A stretch of 28,610 nucleotides of DNA from Gammaproteobacteria bacterium (GTDB lineage: Bacteria > Pseudomonadota > Gammaproteobacteria > Enterobacterales > Alteromonadaceae): NCBI GenBank assembly GCA_027484495.1, contig JAIXSW010000182.1:1-28610 (forward strand). The letters are read 5' to 3'. Made by a program: the position numbers and the translations under genes. This document shows, piece after piece, positions 15,540 through 23,029 of this stretch; the first letter of the stretch is position 1; each line of letters starts with the position of its first letter. Under the pieces are notes generated by a model that saw only the letters and a program-made list of their open reading frames with translations, was not told the DNA's origin and searched no databases.

Positions 15540-17078
15540 TCAGCCGCCGAAATTCTGCCAACACAAAGGCCGGACAAAACGCTGATAAGCCGCCGTGCCC
15601 ACCGCAGTAAAACGCAGATCGGTACTGGCCGGGAAAGGACCTCCATGATGCATCGCCGCACAGACTTCGACACCGGTCGGCATCTGATTGCGGATCAATC
15701 GGCCGGCCAGATCCGGTAATTGCTGCAGCAATGCTGCATGGGTCTGTAAATCCTGCTCGGTGCCATACACAGTGGCCGTCAGCTGGCCATGTAAAGTCGG
15801 TATGATCGTGAATAACTCAGCCAGACTGCGATAGCGGATTAACACAGTCGCAGGGCCAAAAATCTCCTGCTGTAACTGCGGTAAGTCAGCCCATAACGTC
15901 GCATCGGTGACAAACAGCCGCGGCAACACCTGACAACCCGCTTCCGCCACCTCGGCCCGTCCGGTCGCCAACAGCGTGACGCCATCAAGCTTAGCTAACA
16001 GCGCACAGCCATGCCGATAGGACTCGGCAATTTTCGGCGTCAGTAAAGTGCCTGCTGCAGTGGCGTTGAAACTGGCCGCGAGTGCTTGCAGCAACGCAGG
16101 GGTTTCTGCCTGTTCCGGCACAAATACCAAACCAGGTCGGGTACAGAACTGCCCATTGCCCAGTAGCACCGACTGCGCCAGTGCGGTGGCGAAACTATCG
16201 CCGTGCTGCGCCAACTGATCCGGCAGTAAAAACAGCGGGTTTTGTGAACCCAGTTCGCCATAAAACGGCACCGGCACCGCACGCTGCTGGATCAGCCGCT
16301 GAAAATGAAGGCCCAGCTGCTGTGAACCGGTAAAGGCCACGGCCTTGACCACCGGGTGTTGTAGCAATTGTTCAGCAAACGCATGTTGCTGAGCAAACAC
16401 CAGCTGAAACACGCCCGGCGGCAAATCGCAGTCGCGACGCGCCCGATCAATCGCCTGCGCCACCAGTGCCGATGTCGCCGGATGCGCATTATGTGCTTTG
16501 ACAATGACCGGGCAGCCCGCAGCCAGTGCACTGGCGGTATCGCCACCTGCCACCGAAAACGCCAGCGGAAAATTACTGGCAGCAAACACCAGCACCGGCC
16601 CCAGCGGTATAACGTCCAGCCGCAGCTCCGGTCCCGGCAGCGGCAAGCGCTGCGGTTGCGCACTTTGATACACAGTGTCTGCCGGTTCATTCAGCAGCGC
16701 GGCAAACAGCCGCAACTGCGCACAAGTGCGGCCACGCTCGCCTTCGACCCGCGCCTGCGGTAAGGCGGTTTCCGCTATCACAGTGTCAATCAGCACAGTT
16801 CCCAGCGCTTCAATTTCCAGCGCGATTTGGCGTAAAAACGCCGCCCGTTGCGCCCGGCTGCTGTGACGGTACTGGCTAAATGCGGCCGCAGCGCTTGCAG
16901 TCAGTTCGGTCAGTTCAGCTGAACCCGCTTCCGGAAAATACCAGGGCAACGCGCTATTTTGCGCCGGTGCGTAGCTGTGAAATGCCAGATCAGCCTCACC
17001 TTGCCAGCGTCCGTGGATCAGGTGCTGCGCGTGAAACGGCGTGTCACGGTCGTGCAGCCTGTCGGTAAAAGTATTCAT
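15540..17078 (-). CDS. Alpha-ketoglutarate semialdehyde (2,5-dioxovalerate) dehydrogenase, NAD(P)-dependent
   Basis: The 512-residue aldehyde dehydrogenase contains VFAASNFPLAFS (Asn169), VIVKAHNAHP (Lys194, cofactor binding), AFTGSQQLG, the general-base Glu275 in YGELGSQNP and the nucleophile Cys312 in GNGQFCTRPG. This pattern (FPLAF, ELGSQNP, GQFCT-PG) is that of the type III 2,5-dioxovalerate dehydrogenases found in hydroxyproline and sugar-acid pathways. It oxidises 2-oxoglutarate semialdehyde to 2-oxoglutarate, the last step of the pathway encoded here, delivering carbon to the TCA cycle. Its ATG shares one base with the TAA of the epimerase gene upstream (TAATG), so the two are translationally coupled. 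It is the last gene of the minus-strand operon, ending before a bidirectional terminator. Confidence 0.9.
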   Translation of the reverse strand: MNTFTDRLHDRDTPFHAQHLIHGRWQGEADLAFHSYAPAQNSALPWYFPEAGSAELTELTASAAAAFSQYRHSSRAQRAAFLRQIALEIEALGTVLIDTVIAETALPQARVEGERGRTCAQLRLFAALLNEPADTVYQSAQPQRLPLPGPELRLDVIPLGPVLVFAASNFPLAFSVAGGDTASALAAGCPVIVKAHNAHPATSALVAQAIDRARRDCDLPPGVFQLVFAQQHAFAEQLLQHPVVKAVAFTGSQQLGLHFQRLIQQRAVPVPFYGELGSQNPLFLLPDQLAQHGDSFATALAQSVLLGNGQFCTRPGLVFVPEQAETPALLQALAASFNATAAGTLLTPKIAESYRHGCALLAKLDGVTLLATGRAEVAEAGCQVLPRLFVTDATLWADLPQLQQEIFGPATVLIRYRSLAELFTIIPTLHGQLTATVYGTEQDLQTHAALLQQLPDLAGRLIRNQMPTGVEVCAAMHHGGPFPASTDLRFTAVGTAAYQRFVRPLCWQNFGG

Positions 17079-18079
17079 TAACGCACCTCAAAACCAAAAG
17101 CATAAGGATCTGCATCATCGACGCGGATCTGATTGGCGCCATATACCTGTGCCCAGCCAGCGATAGACGGGATCATCGCCGGCAGGCCTGCGACCTCAGT
17201 GGCGGCTTCCACCACACCGGTGAACTGGCTGCCGATAATGCTTTCGTGGACAAAGCGGTCACCGACTTTGAGCTGACCCCGCGCATACAGCTGCGCCATC
17301 CGCGCGCTGGTGCCGGTACCACAAGGGGAACGGTCGATAGCCCCGTCGCCATAGAACACCGCATTGGCGGCATCTGAACCCGGCGTTTTCGGCTTGCCGG
17401 TCCATTGCACATGACTGATGCCCTGAATACTGGCATCGAGCGGATGCACGCAGGAATAATGCTGATTGGCGACAGTGCGCACTAACGGGCTGTAACGCAG
17501 TACGTCGGCGGCGGTCCAGTGTTCGAGGCCAGGGAAATTAGCTTGCGGCTCGACAATTAAATAGAAATTGCCACCATAGGCCACGTCAAAGTGGATCAAG
17601 CCTAAGCCAGGCACTTCCACTTCGCCGCCTTTGATCGCCAGAAAGGACGCAACATTGCGGATCTTCACCGAAGTCACTTTGTCGCCGTCGCGCTGAAAAC
17701 TAACCTGCACTTGCCCGGCCGGTACATCCAACACCAGCTGACCCGGTACTTTTGGCTGCAACAGACCCGCTTCCAATGCTGCCGTCACGGTACCGATAGT
17801 GCCGTGACCACACATCGGCAGACAGCCGCTGGTTTCGATAAACAGCACCGACGCATCGGCATTGGCGCTGCAGGGCGGGTATAAAAATGCGCCGGACATC
17901 ATGGCGTGGCCACGCGGTTCGAACATCAACGCCTGGCGGATCCAGTCAAACCGGGCCAGAAAATCCAGCCGTTTCTCACTCATAGTCTGACCGTTCAGCT
18001 GCGGATGACCACTAGTGACCAGCCGCACCGGATTGCCGCAGGTATGGGCGTCGATACAAAAAAAGGTGCCTTTCAGCAT
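17078..18079 (-). CDS. lhpA: 4-hydroxyproline 2-epimerase (proline racemase family)
   Basis: The 333-residue protein has the proline racemase fold signatures with both catalytic cysteines. Cys90 lies in PMCGHGTIG and Cys253 in DRSPCGTGTSARMAQL. Two Cys rather than Thr/Cys means an epimerase/racemase and not a trans-3-hydroxyproline dehydratase. HTCGNPVRLV near the N-terminus and the GGNFYLIVE stretch also fit. It converts trans-4-hydroxy-L-proline to cis-4-hydroxy-D-proline, the first step of the pathway. The ATG is preceded by AGGAG on the minus strand. It lies between the deaminase gene (40 bases upstream) and the semialdehyde dehydrogenase (one-base overlap). The specificity for hydroxyproline rather than proline rests mainly on the gene context. 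The symbol follows Pseudomonas usage. Confidence 0.92.
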   Translation of the reverse strand: MLKGTFFCIDAHTCGNPVRLVTSGHPQLNGQTMSEKRLDFLARFDWIRQALMFEPRGHAMMSGAFLYPPCSANADASVLFIETSGCLPMCGHGTIGTVTAALEAGLLQPKVPGQLVLDVPAGQVQVSFQRDGDKVTSVKIRNVASFLAIKGGEVEVPGLGLIHFDVAYGGNFYLIVEPQANFPGLEHWTAADVLRYSPLVRTVANQHYSCVHPLDASIQGISHVQWTGKPKTPGSDAANAVFYGDGAIDRSPCGTGTSARMAQLYARGQLKVGDRFVHESIIGSQFTGVVEAATEVAGLPAMIPSIAGWAQVYGANQIRVDDADPYAFGFEVR

Positions 18080-18119
18080 CGGTATGCTCCTGATTGACCG
18101 CAGCCGGCCAGATGATGAA

Positions 18120-19091
18120 TTATTGCTGCAGCAGACGCTGATAATGGCTCAGATCTGGCCGGCTCGCGAGCGCCTCCGCCAGCACTTTTTCGACATAAGC
18201 ACGCTCGTCACCGATTAACGTCAGCCGTGGTAACCGCACCTGCTCACTGCCGCGCCCGACCAATTGCTCGGCAAATTTGATGCATTGCACCAGCGTCGGG
18301 ATCGTATCGAGACGCAGCAACGGCATAAACCAACGATAAATTTCGCGCGCTTCTTTTAAATAACCGGCACGGGCCAACGCAAACAAAGTGACAGACTCAC
18401 GCGGGAAAACGTTGGTCAGACCGGAGATCCAGCCCGTTGCGCCGAGCAGCACCGACTCCAGCGCAATATCGTCGACGCCACAGAAAATCACAAACCTGTC
18501 GCCAAAGCGGCTTTGCAACTCGGTGATGCGACGGGTATCAGTGGTCGATTCTTTAATCGCAACGATGTTCGGCTCTTCTGCCAGAACCGCGGTCATCTGC
18601 AAATTGATATCAACCCCATAACTGACCGGATTGTTGTAAATCATGATCGGTAAAGTCGTGGCGCGCGCAACGGTCTGATAATGCACCAGCACTTCGCGAT
18701 CAGTGCCGCGATAAACCACGGCCGGCAACAACATGATGCCATCCACGCCGATTTGTTGTGCATCCTGCACATAGATCACCGCATCTGTGGCACTATGTTC
18801 TGTACAACCGGCAATCACCGGGATCCGGCCGGCGACAGTCCGCACCGTGTGCTGCAGGAATTCACGTTTTTCCGCCGCGCTGAGCGACGCATTTTCGCCG
18901 ATAGTGCCAAGCGCGATGATCCCGTCGATGCCATCGGCGATCAGTTGTTCCAGCATCCGCTGGTTTTCGGCAAAGTTGATGCTGCCATCGGCATTGAACT
19001 GCGTTGAAATCGCTGGAAATACCCCGGCCCAATTCACACTGAATGGGCTACGCTGAGTAGAAGTAGTTGTAGTGTTAGTTGTTGTGGGCAT
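18120..19091 (-). CDS. DHDPS/NAL-family protein, probable 1-pyrroline-4-hydroxy-2-carboxylate deaminase
   Basis: A 323-residue class I aldolase-type protein of the dihydrodipicolinate synthase family, with LGTIGENASLS (substrate-carboxylate loop), the Tyr in IYNNPVSYG (about 152) and the Schiff-base Lys in VAIKESTTD (about 180). In hydroxyproline clusters such proteins deaminate and dehydrate 1-pyrroline-4-hydroxy-2-carboxylate to 2-oxoglutarate semialdehyde, and the neighbours here make that the best reading over lysine biosynthesis. ATG 19091 is preceded by AGAGGA eight bases upstream. A longer frame to 19397 would cross the promoter and enter the divergent gene, so it is rejected. The N-terminus is odd: nine of the first 13 residues are Thr or Ser. 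It is the first gene of the minus-strand operon. Confidence 0.88.
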   Translation of the reverse strand: MPTTTNTTTTSTQRSPFSVNWAGVFPAISTQFNADGSINFAENQRMLEQLIADGIDGIIALGTIGENASLSAAEKREFLQHTVRTVAGRIPVIAGCTEHSATDAVIYVQDAQQIGVDGIMLLPAVVYRGTDREVLVHYQTVARATTLPIMIYNNPVSYGVDINLQMTAVLAEEPNIVAIKESTTDTRRITELQSRFGDRFVIFCGVDDIALESVLLGATGWISGLTNVFPRESVTLFALARAGYLKEAREIYRWFMPLLRLDTIPTLVQCIKFAEQLVGRGSEQVRLPRLTLIGDERAYVEKVLAEALASRPDLSHYQRLLQQ

Positions 19092-19145
19092 AGACCCATC
19101 CTCTGTGATTGAAATTGCATTGACGTTCGAACTTGATTTTAGGAT

Positions 19146-19181
19146 ATTGTATACAATCCTATCAATCAAGCAAAATATACT
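19146..19181. promoter_or_regulatory. Divergent promoter region of the hydroxyproline genes with a GntR-type operator
   Basis: ATTGTATACAAT (19146-19157) is a perfect 12-base palindrome of the TNGTATACNA type bound by many FCD-type GntR proteins. On the plus strand TATACT (19176-19181) is a good -10, which places the palindrome over its -35. On the minus strand TTGATT and TATCCT with a 17-base spacer bracket the same palindrome. One bound dimer could therefore block both divergent promoters. Confidence 0.65.
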
Positions 19182-19208
19182 CTGGGAAGAAGAGGGACAG
19201 AACAACAG

Positions 19209-20471
19209 ATGCAACTCATCAGTGTGATAGGCGCAGGCGTCGTTGGCCTTGCGACTGCAGTACAACTGCAACAGGCCGGTTATCAGGTGACTCTCATCGA
19301 CAAAGACGGACCAGCCGCCGGTTGCTCCAGTGGCAATGCCGGTCATTTTGCGACGGAACAGGTGTTTCCGCTGGCATCTTTTGCCGTGCTGCGACAATTA
19401 CCGATCATGTTATTAAACCCGACCGGGCCGCTGCGCTTACGCGCCGGTTATTTGCTGCGTGCGCTGCCATGGTTGCTGCGCTTTGTCGCCAACGTGGCCC
19501 CTGGCCGGCAACAGGCATTGCAACAGGCGCTCAGTGCGTTAAATCAGCAGGCACTGCCGGCGTGGCAACGGTTACTGGCGGTGACGCAGGCCGAGGATCT
19601 GGTGCAGTATCGCGGTGCGCTGTTGGTATCCGAACAAGTCAGCCTGAAAAAGCTGGCCGCGACGTTCAGGCAATATCAGCAGGCCGGTGTGTCGGTGCAC
19701 TGGCTGGAACAAGCCGCGTTAATGGCCCGCGAACCGGCGCTCAGTCCCAAAGTACAAGGCGCGATTGAGTTCCCGGATGTGGCGCATACGGTTGACCCAT
19801 ATGCGCTGTGTATGCGGTTGTTTGCCAAATTTCAGGCGCTTGGTGGCGAGTTCCGCCAACATGAAGTGCGGCGCATCAGAGCACATGCTGATGGCTATAT
19901 GTTGGATCTGGCCGAAGGTACGGCGGCAGGTTACAGCGGTCAGATGGCGCAACAAATCCGCACGCCACAGCTGGTGATCAGCGCCGGCGCCTGGTCGCAT
20001 CAGCTGTGCCGGCAACTGGGCTGGAAAGTGCCGCTGGAAGCGGAGCGTGGTTATCATCTGATGACACAAAGCCGGCCGCTGCAATGTCCGGTCAGTTCGC
20101 TGGAACGCAAGTTCATCATGACGCCGATGCAGCAGGGACTGCGGCTGGCCGGTACTGTGGAATTTGCCGGGCGCAACAGCAAACCGGATTACCGCCGCGC
20201 AAAGGTGTTATTGCGCCACGCCAATCAGCTGTTGGCTGAACCAACGGCGGCCGATCCGCAGGCTGAACCCTGGGCAGGTAACCGACCCTCGTTACCGGAT
20301 TCATTACCGGTGCTCGGCGCCTGTCCGAAGCACCCGGGTGTGTTTTACAACTTCGGCCATCAGCATCTGGGGCTGACCTGGGCGGCCTGCAGTGCAGAGA
20401 TATTGCTGGCCACCATCCGTGGTGACAAGCCGGTGGTGGCGGTCACGCCCTACCGCATTAACCGGTTCTGA
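19209..20471 (+). CDS. FAD-dependent D-amino-acid dehydrogenase, probable D-hydroxyproline dehydrogenase
   Basis: A 420-residue DAO-family flavoprotein with an N-terminal dinucleotide-binding motif (VIGAGVVGLATAVQLQQAG), then CSSGNAGHF, GAWSHQLCRQLG in the middle and the C-terminal FAD-contact region GNRPSLPDSLPVLG and FNFGHQHLGLTW-type residues. It resembles DadA-like single-subunit dehydrogenases. In this context it oxidises cis-4-hydroxy-D-proline to 1-pyrroline-4-hydroxy-2-carboxylate and passes electrons to the respiratory chain. The ATG at 19209 lies about 11 bases after AGAGGGA. It is transcribed away from the other three enzymes but shares their operator. Its stop is four bases from the convergent rarD stop, with no terminator between. 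D-proline or another D-amino acid as substrate cannot be excluded from sequence alone. Confidence 0.88.
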   Translation: MQLISVIGAGVVGLATAVQLQQAGYQVTLIDKDGPAAGCSSGNAGHFATEQVFPLASFAVLRQLPIMLLNPTGPLRLRAGYLLRALPWLLRFVANVAPGRQQALQQALSALNQQALPAWQRLLAVTQAEDLVQYRGALLVSEQVSLKKLAATFRQYQQAGVSVHWLEQAALMAREPALSPKVQGAIEFPDVAHTVDPYALCMRLFAKFQALGGEFRQHEVRRIRAHADGYMLDLAEGTAAGYSGQMAQQIRTPQLVISAGAWSHQLCRQLGWKVPLEAERGYHLMTQSRPLQCPVSSLERKFIMTPMQQGLRLAGTVEFAGRNSKPDYRRAKVLLRHANQLLAEPTAADPQAEPWAGNRPSLPDSLPVLGACPKHPGVFYNFGHQHLGLTWAACSAEILLATIRGDKPVVAVTPYRINRF

Positions 20472-20475
20472 AGCT

Positions 20476-21366
20476 TTAGCGCGGGCGGCGCAAATGCCGC
20501 CAGGCGTCAAATGAATACAAACCTAACGCCGCCCAGATAAAACCAAAGGTCAGCAGTTTGCTTGGATCCAACGCTTCGTTGTACAAAAACACGCCAAATA
20601 CAAACATAAAACTTGGGCCTATGTACTGGAAAAAACCCATCGTTGACAGCTGCAGCCGTTTCGCCGCCGCGATAAAACACAGCAAGGGCACTGTGGTCAC
20701 GACGCCGGCGGCAACTAGCCACAGATTCAGACTCAGCGGGTTTTGCGCCAGATTGGCATAAGGACTGTCGGCAAACTGCCACCAGTAGCACAACGCCAGA
20801 GGCATCAGCAGCAGCGATTCAATAAAGAGCCCGCTGATAGCATCGGTCGCCAGTTTTTTCCGGAACAGGCCATACAACGCAAAACTACCGGCCAGCACTA
20901 AGGCAATCCATGGTAAAGAGCCAAAATGGATCAGCTGCAGTAAGACACCACCAAACGCCAGCGCCACCGCGATCCACTGCAGTGGCCGCAGCCGCTCACC
21001 GAGAAACACCATGCCCAGCAGTACATTCAGCAACGGATTGATGTAATAACCAAGACTGGCGTCGAGCATATGCTGATTGTTGACGGCCCAGATAAACAAG
21101 CCCCAGTTGCCAGCCAGCAATAACGCGGTTCCCAGCATCGCAGCCACCATTTTGGGTTGCCGTAACACTGCCGCCACTTTTGGCCATTGTTGCAGCACCG
21201 TCAGCACAATGGCCAGTAGCAGGAAAGACCAGACAATACGGTGTATCAGAATTTCCAGTGCCGGTACTTCGTCGATCTGTTTGAAATACAGAGGGGCTAC
21301 GCCCCAGAGGGTATAAGCGGTCGCCGCAAAAGCGCCGCCGATTTTTTGTTCGCGTGTCAGTGACAT
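20476..21366 (-). CDS. rarD: RarD family EamA/DMT permease
   Basis: The 296-residue product has the length of E. coli RarD and its N-terminal pattern (YTLWGVAPLYFKQI-EVPALEIL-HRIVWS). About ten hydrophobic helices can be counted in two repeated EamA halves, including LLLAGNWGLFIWAVN, ASLGYYINPLLNVLLGMVFLGE and LSTMGFFQYIGPSFMFVFGVF. It belongs to the drug/metabolite transporter superfamily; the E. coli protein was linked to chloramphenicol sensitivity, but the natural substrate is unknown. ATG 21366 is chosen because a longer frame to 21576 would start within the structured intergenic region. The neighbour upstream is the yigI homologue, the same pairing as in E. coli. About 280 bases separate the two genes. 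Confidence 0.9.
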   Translation of the reverse strand: MSLTREQKIGGAFAATAYTLWGVAPLYFKQIDEVPALEILIHRIVWSFLLLAIVLTVLQQWPKVAAVLRQPKMVAAMLGTALLLAGNWGLFIWAVNNQHMLDASLGYYINPLLNVLLGMVFLGERLRPLQWIAVALAFGGVLLQLIHFGSLPWIALVLAGSFALYGLFRKKLATDAISGLFIESLLLMPLALCYWWQFADSPYANLAQNPLSLNLWLVAAGVVTTVPLLCFIAAAKRLQLSTMGFFQYIGPSFMFVFGVFLYNEALDPSKLLTFGFIWAALGLYSFDAWRHLRRPR

Positions 21367-21487
21367 TCGGGGGTTCGCCTTGCACCCGCCCTGCGCTGAA
21401 TTATCCGATATAAAACGGCGGGCCGGCAAAGCAGGTATTTTAGCGGATGTCAGAACACACCGATACCAAAGCCGGGGCAACGGACTG

Positions 21488-21603
21488 TTTATTGTGGGCA
21501 ACAATAAAATGGCGTGGGAGCGCGGATTCGCCATGATGTCGGCGGCAAGCCAAATTTTTGGCTTGTCGAAATCCATCCGCCGGCCTTCGCCAGAGGCGAA
21601 GGC
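21488..21603. repeat. Row of four hairpins between yigI and rarD (REP-like region)
   Basis: Four inverted repeats follow one another almost without gaps. TTTATTGT/ACAATAAA is at 21488-21508. ATGGCG/CGCCAT is at 21509-21534, enclosing GTGGGAGCGCGGATTCGC. CAAGCCAAA/TTTGGCTTG is at 21546-21565, extendable by GGCGG (21541-21545) with CCGCC (21577-21581). GCCTTCGCC/GGCGAAGGC is at 21583-21603. The GTGGGAGCG... run resembles the core of Pseudomonas REP elements. A fifth, very strong hairpin follows directly (21604-21649). No open frame of note lies here. Confidence 0.6.
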
Positions 21604-21649
21604 GTAAAAACGGCAACAGGCAACATTGATTGCCTGTTGCCGTTTTTAC
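21604..21649 (-). terminator. 20-bp perfect hairpin terminator of yigI
   Basis: The arms at 21604-21623 and 21630-21649 are perfect complements (20 bp) around a six-base loop, and both ends carry A5/T5 tracts. On the minus strand it begins inside the yigI TAA stop codon and ends in TTTTT, so it should stop yigI transcription before rarD. It would also work on the plus strand. Confidence 0.85.
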
Positions 21650-22098
21650 CCAACTAAGTATGTCCCGGTGCCGAGGGCGATGTGCAGGCCTTCGTTGTTG
21701 TGTAGTTCCATCCGGCAGACACAGACTTTATTGCCGGAGCGGATCACCTGCGCTGTGGCGATAAATTCATCGCCGCGGCCGGGCCGAAGATAGTCAGTGC
21801 GAATATCGATAGTGCTCATTTTGCCGAGTTTGGCAGCGAGCTGACTGTGATCAGTGGTGTCGAGGCGCACCAGCGCACTGGACACCGCCATGATACCGCC
21901 GACCACATCCAGCACTGAGGCAATGACGCCACCGTGCAAAATCTGTTGCAGCGGATTGCCGACCAACTCAGATTTCCACTGAAACCGCACTTCAGCGCGC
22001 TCCGCCGAGAACTCAGTCACGCGCAAACCCAATAGCTGATTAAACGGCATTTGCTGGAATACCGAAGCAATAAAAGGCAGTAAATCGTTGGCTGGCAT
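21646..22098 (-). CDS. yigI: YigI-type thioesterase (PaaI/hotdog family)
   Basis: The ~150-residue protein matches my memory of E. coli YigI (155 residues) closely. It has QMPFNQLLGL, VGNPLQQILHGGVIASVLDVVGGI, TIDIRTDYLRPGRGDEF, SGNKVCVCRMELHN and the end TGTYLVG. The HGG motif with the following Asp (SVLDVVGG) is the PaaI-like hotdog active site; YigI is reported as an acyl-CoA thioesterase. The minus-strand GGAG (22109-22106) is seven bases from ATG 22098 and four from ATG 22101, so 22098 is preferred to the longer start at 22113. It precedes rarD, as in E. coli. The stop codon is embedded in the terminator hairpin. Confidence 0.9.
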   Translation of the reverse strand: MPANDLLPFIASVFQQMPFNQLLGLRVTEFSAERAEVRFQWKSELVGNPLQQILHGGVIASVLDVVGGIMAVSSALVRLDTTDHSQLAAKLGKMSTIDIRTDYLRPGRGDEFIATAQVIRSGNKVCVCRMELHNNEGLHIALGTGTYLVG

Positions 22099-22226
22099 CA
22101 TCAGACTCCACATTGGCCTGCACGCAAGGCCGACACACTTTCACTGGTACGAGCAGTTAAATTACTGTGCTGCAACGTCGCTGTAAAGCGGTCAGTCAGA
22201 GACCATCCCTCTTATCGCAGTAGCAA

Positions 22227-22244
22227 GATGACAATATTGTCATC
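22227..22244. promoter_or_regulatory. CusR/CopR-type box upstream of the two-component genes
   Basis: GATGACAATATTGTCATC is a perfect 18-base palindrome. It closely resembles the CusR/PcoR/SilR box of enterobacteria (ATGACAAnnTTGTCAT). It lies about 15 bases upstream of the proposed -35, a position suited to activation by an OmpR-type regulator, so autoregulation is likely. Confidence 0.75.
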
Positions 22245-22258
22245 CGGCAGTCATCTGG

Positions 22259-22287
22259 TTGTCGGCTGCATCAGGCCATCTTAAGCT
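22259..22287 (+). promoter_or_regulatory. Candidate promoter of the response-regulator/kinase operon
   Basis: TTGTCG (22259-22264) and TAAGCT (22282-22287) with a 17-base spacer, downstream of the palindromic box. The -10 is weak, which fits an activator-dependent promoter. Confidence 0.35.
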
Positions 22288-22339
22288 GTTATGCTGAGCT
22301 GTATCTGCTGGCCGCTGCCATTGTCTGAAGAGAGTCGCA

Positions 22340-23029
22340 ATGCGTTTATTGATCGTCGAAGATGAATTGAAAACCGGTGATTACCTGAAACAGGGGTTTA
22401 TCGAAGCTGGTTTTAATCCCACGTTGTGCCGTAATGGCCTCGATGGCCATCATCTGGCGATGACGGAAGACTTTGACCTGATCATTCTCGACGTGATGCT
22501 GCCGGATGTTGATGGTCTGCGTATTGTCAAAGCCTTACGCCAAGCCGCCCGTCATACGCCGGTCTTGCTGCTCAGCGCGCTCGATACGGTCGATGACCGG
22601 GTACGCGGGCTGGAACTTGGCGCTGACGACTATCTGGTCAAGCCTTTTGCTTTTAATGAATTATTAGCAAGGGCCCGCACTTTGCTGCGACGTGGCCAGC
22701 TGGCGCCACAGTCTGACCGGCTGCAAGCTGCGGACTTAGTGCTGGAAGTGGCTAAACGCCGTGCCAGCCGGGCCGGCAAAAAACTTAATCTGACGCCCAA
22801 AGAATTCGCCTTACTGGAATTATTGCTGCGCCGTGCCGGTGAAGTACTGCCACGCACCCTCATCGCCAGCCAGGTTTGGGATATGAACTTTGATTCAGAC
22901 ACCAACGTCATCGATGTCGCAGTACGCCGACTACGCAGCAAAGTGGACGATGACCATGCGCTGAAGCTCATTCATACGGTGCGAGGCATGGGCTACAAGC
23001 TGGAGGTGCCGGATGACGACGCCTGCTGA
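22340..23029 (+). CDS. OmpR-family response regulator, CusR/CopR-like (heavy-metal type)
   Basis: The 229-residue regulator has a receiver domain with acidic pocket VEDE, phospho-acceptor Asp51 in LDVMLP and Lys101 in LVKPFAF. A winged-helix output domain follows (LTPKEFALLELLLRRAGEVLPRT, NVIDVAVRRLRSKVDD, HTVRGMGYKLE). The overall pattern, including SALDTVDDRVRGLELGADDYLVKPF, is that of the heavy-metal response regulators CusR/CopR/PcoR. GAGAG precedes the ATG. It overlaps the kinase gene by 17 bases, and a CusR-like palindrome lies in its promoter. Copper or silver sensing is the natural guess, but no efflux pump or metal-binding gene lies in the window. Confidence 0.88.
   Translation: MRLLIVEDELKTGDYLKQGFIEAGFNPTLCRNGLDGHHLAMTEDFDLIILDVMLPDVDGLRIVKALRQAARHTPVLLLSALDTVDDRVRGLELGADDYLVKPFAFNELLARARTLLRRGQLAPQSDRLQAADLVLEVAKRRASRAGKKLNLTPKEFALLELLLRRAGEVLPRTLIASQVWDMNFDSDTNVIDVAVRRLRSKVDDDHALKLIHTVRGMGYKLEVPDDDAC

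Noticed and set aside
18120..19397. Longer deaminase starting at TTG 19397
   Set aside because: The extra 102 residues would cover the divergent promoter, the operator and part of the dehydrogenase gene; a good RBS precedes ATG 19091.
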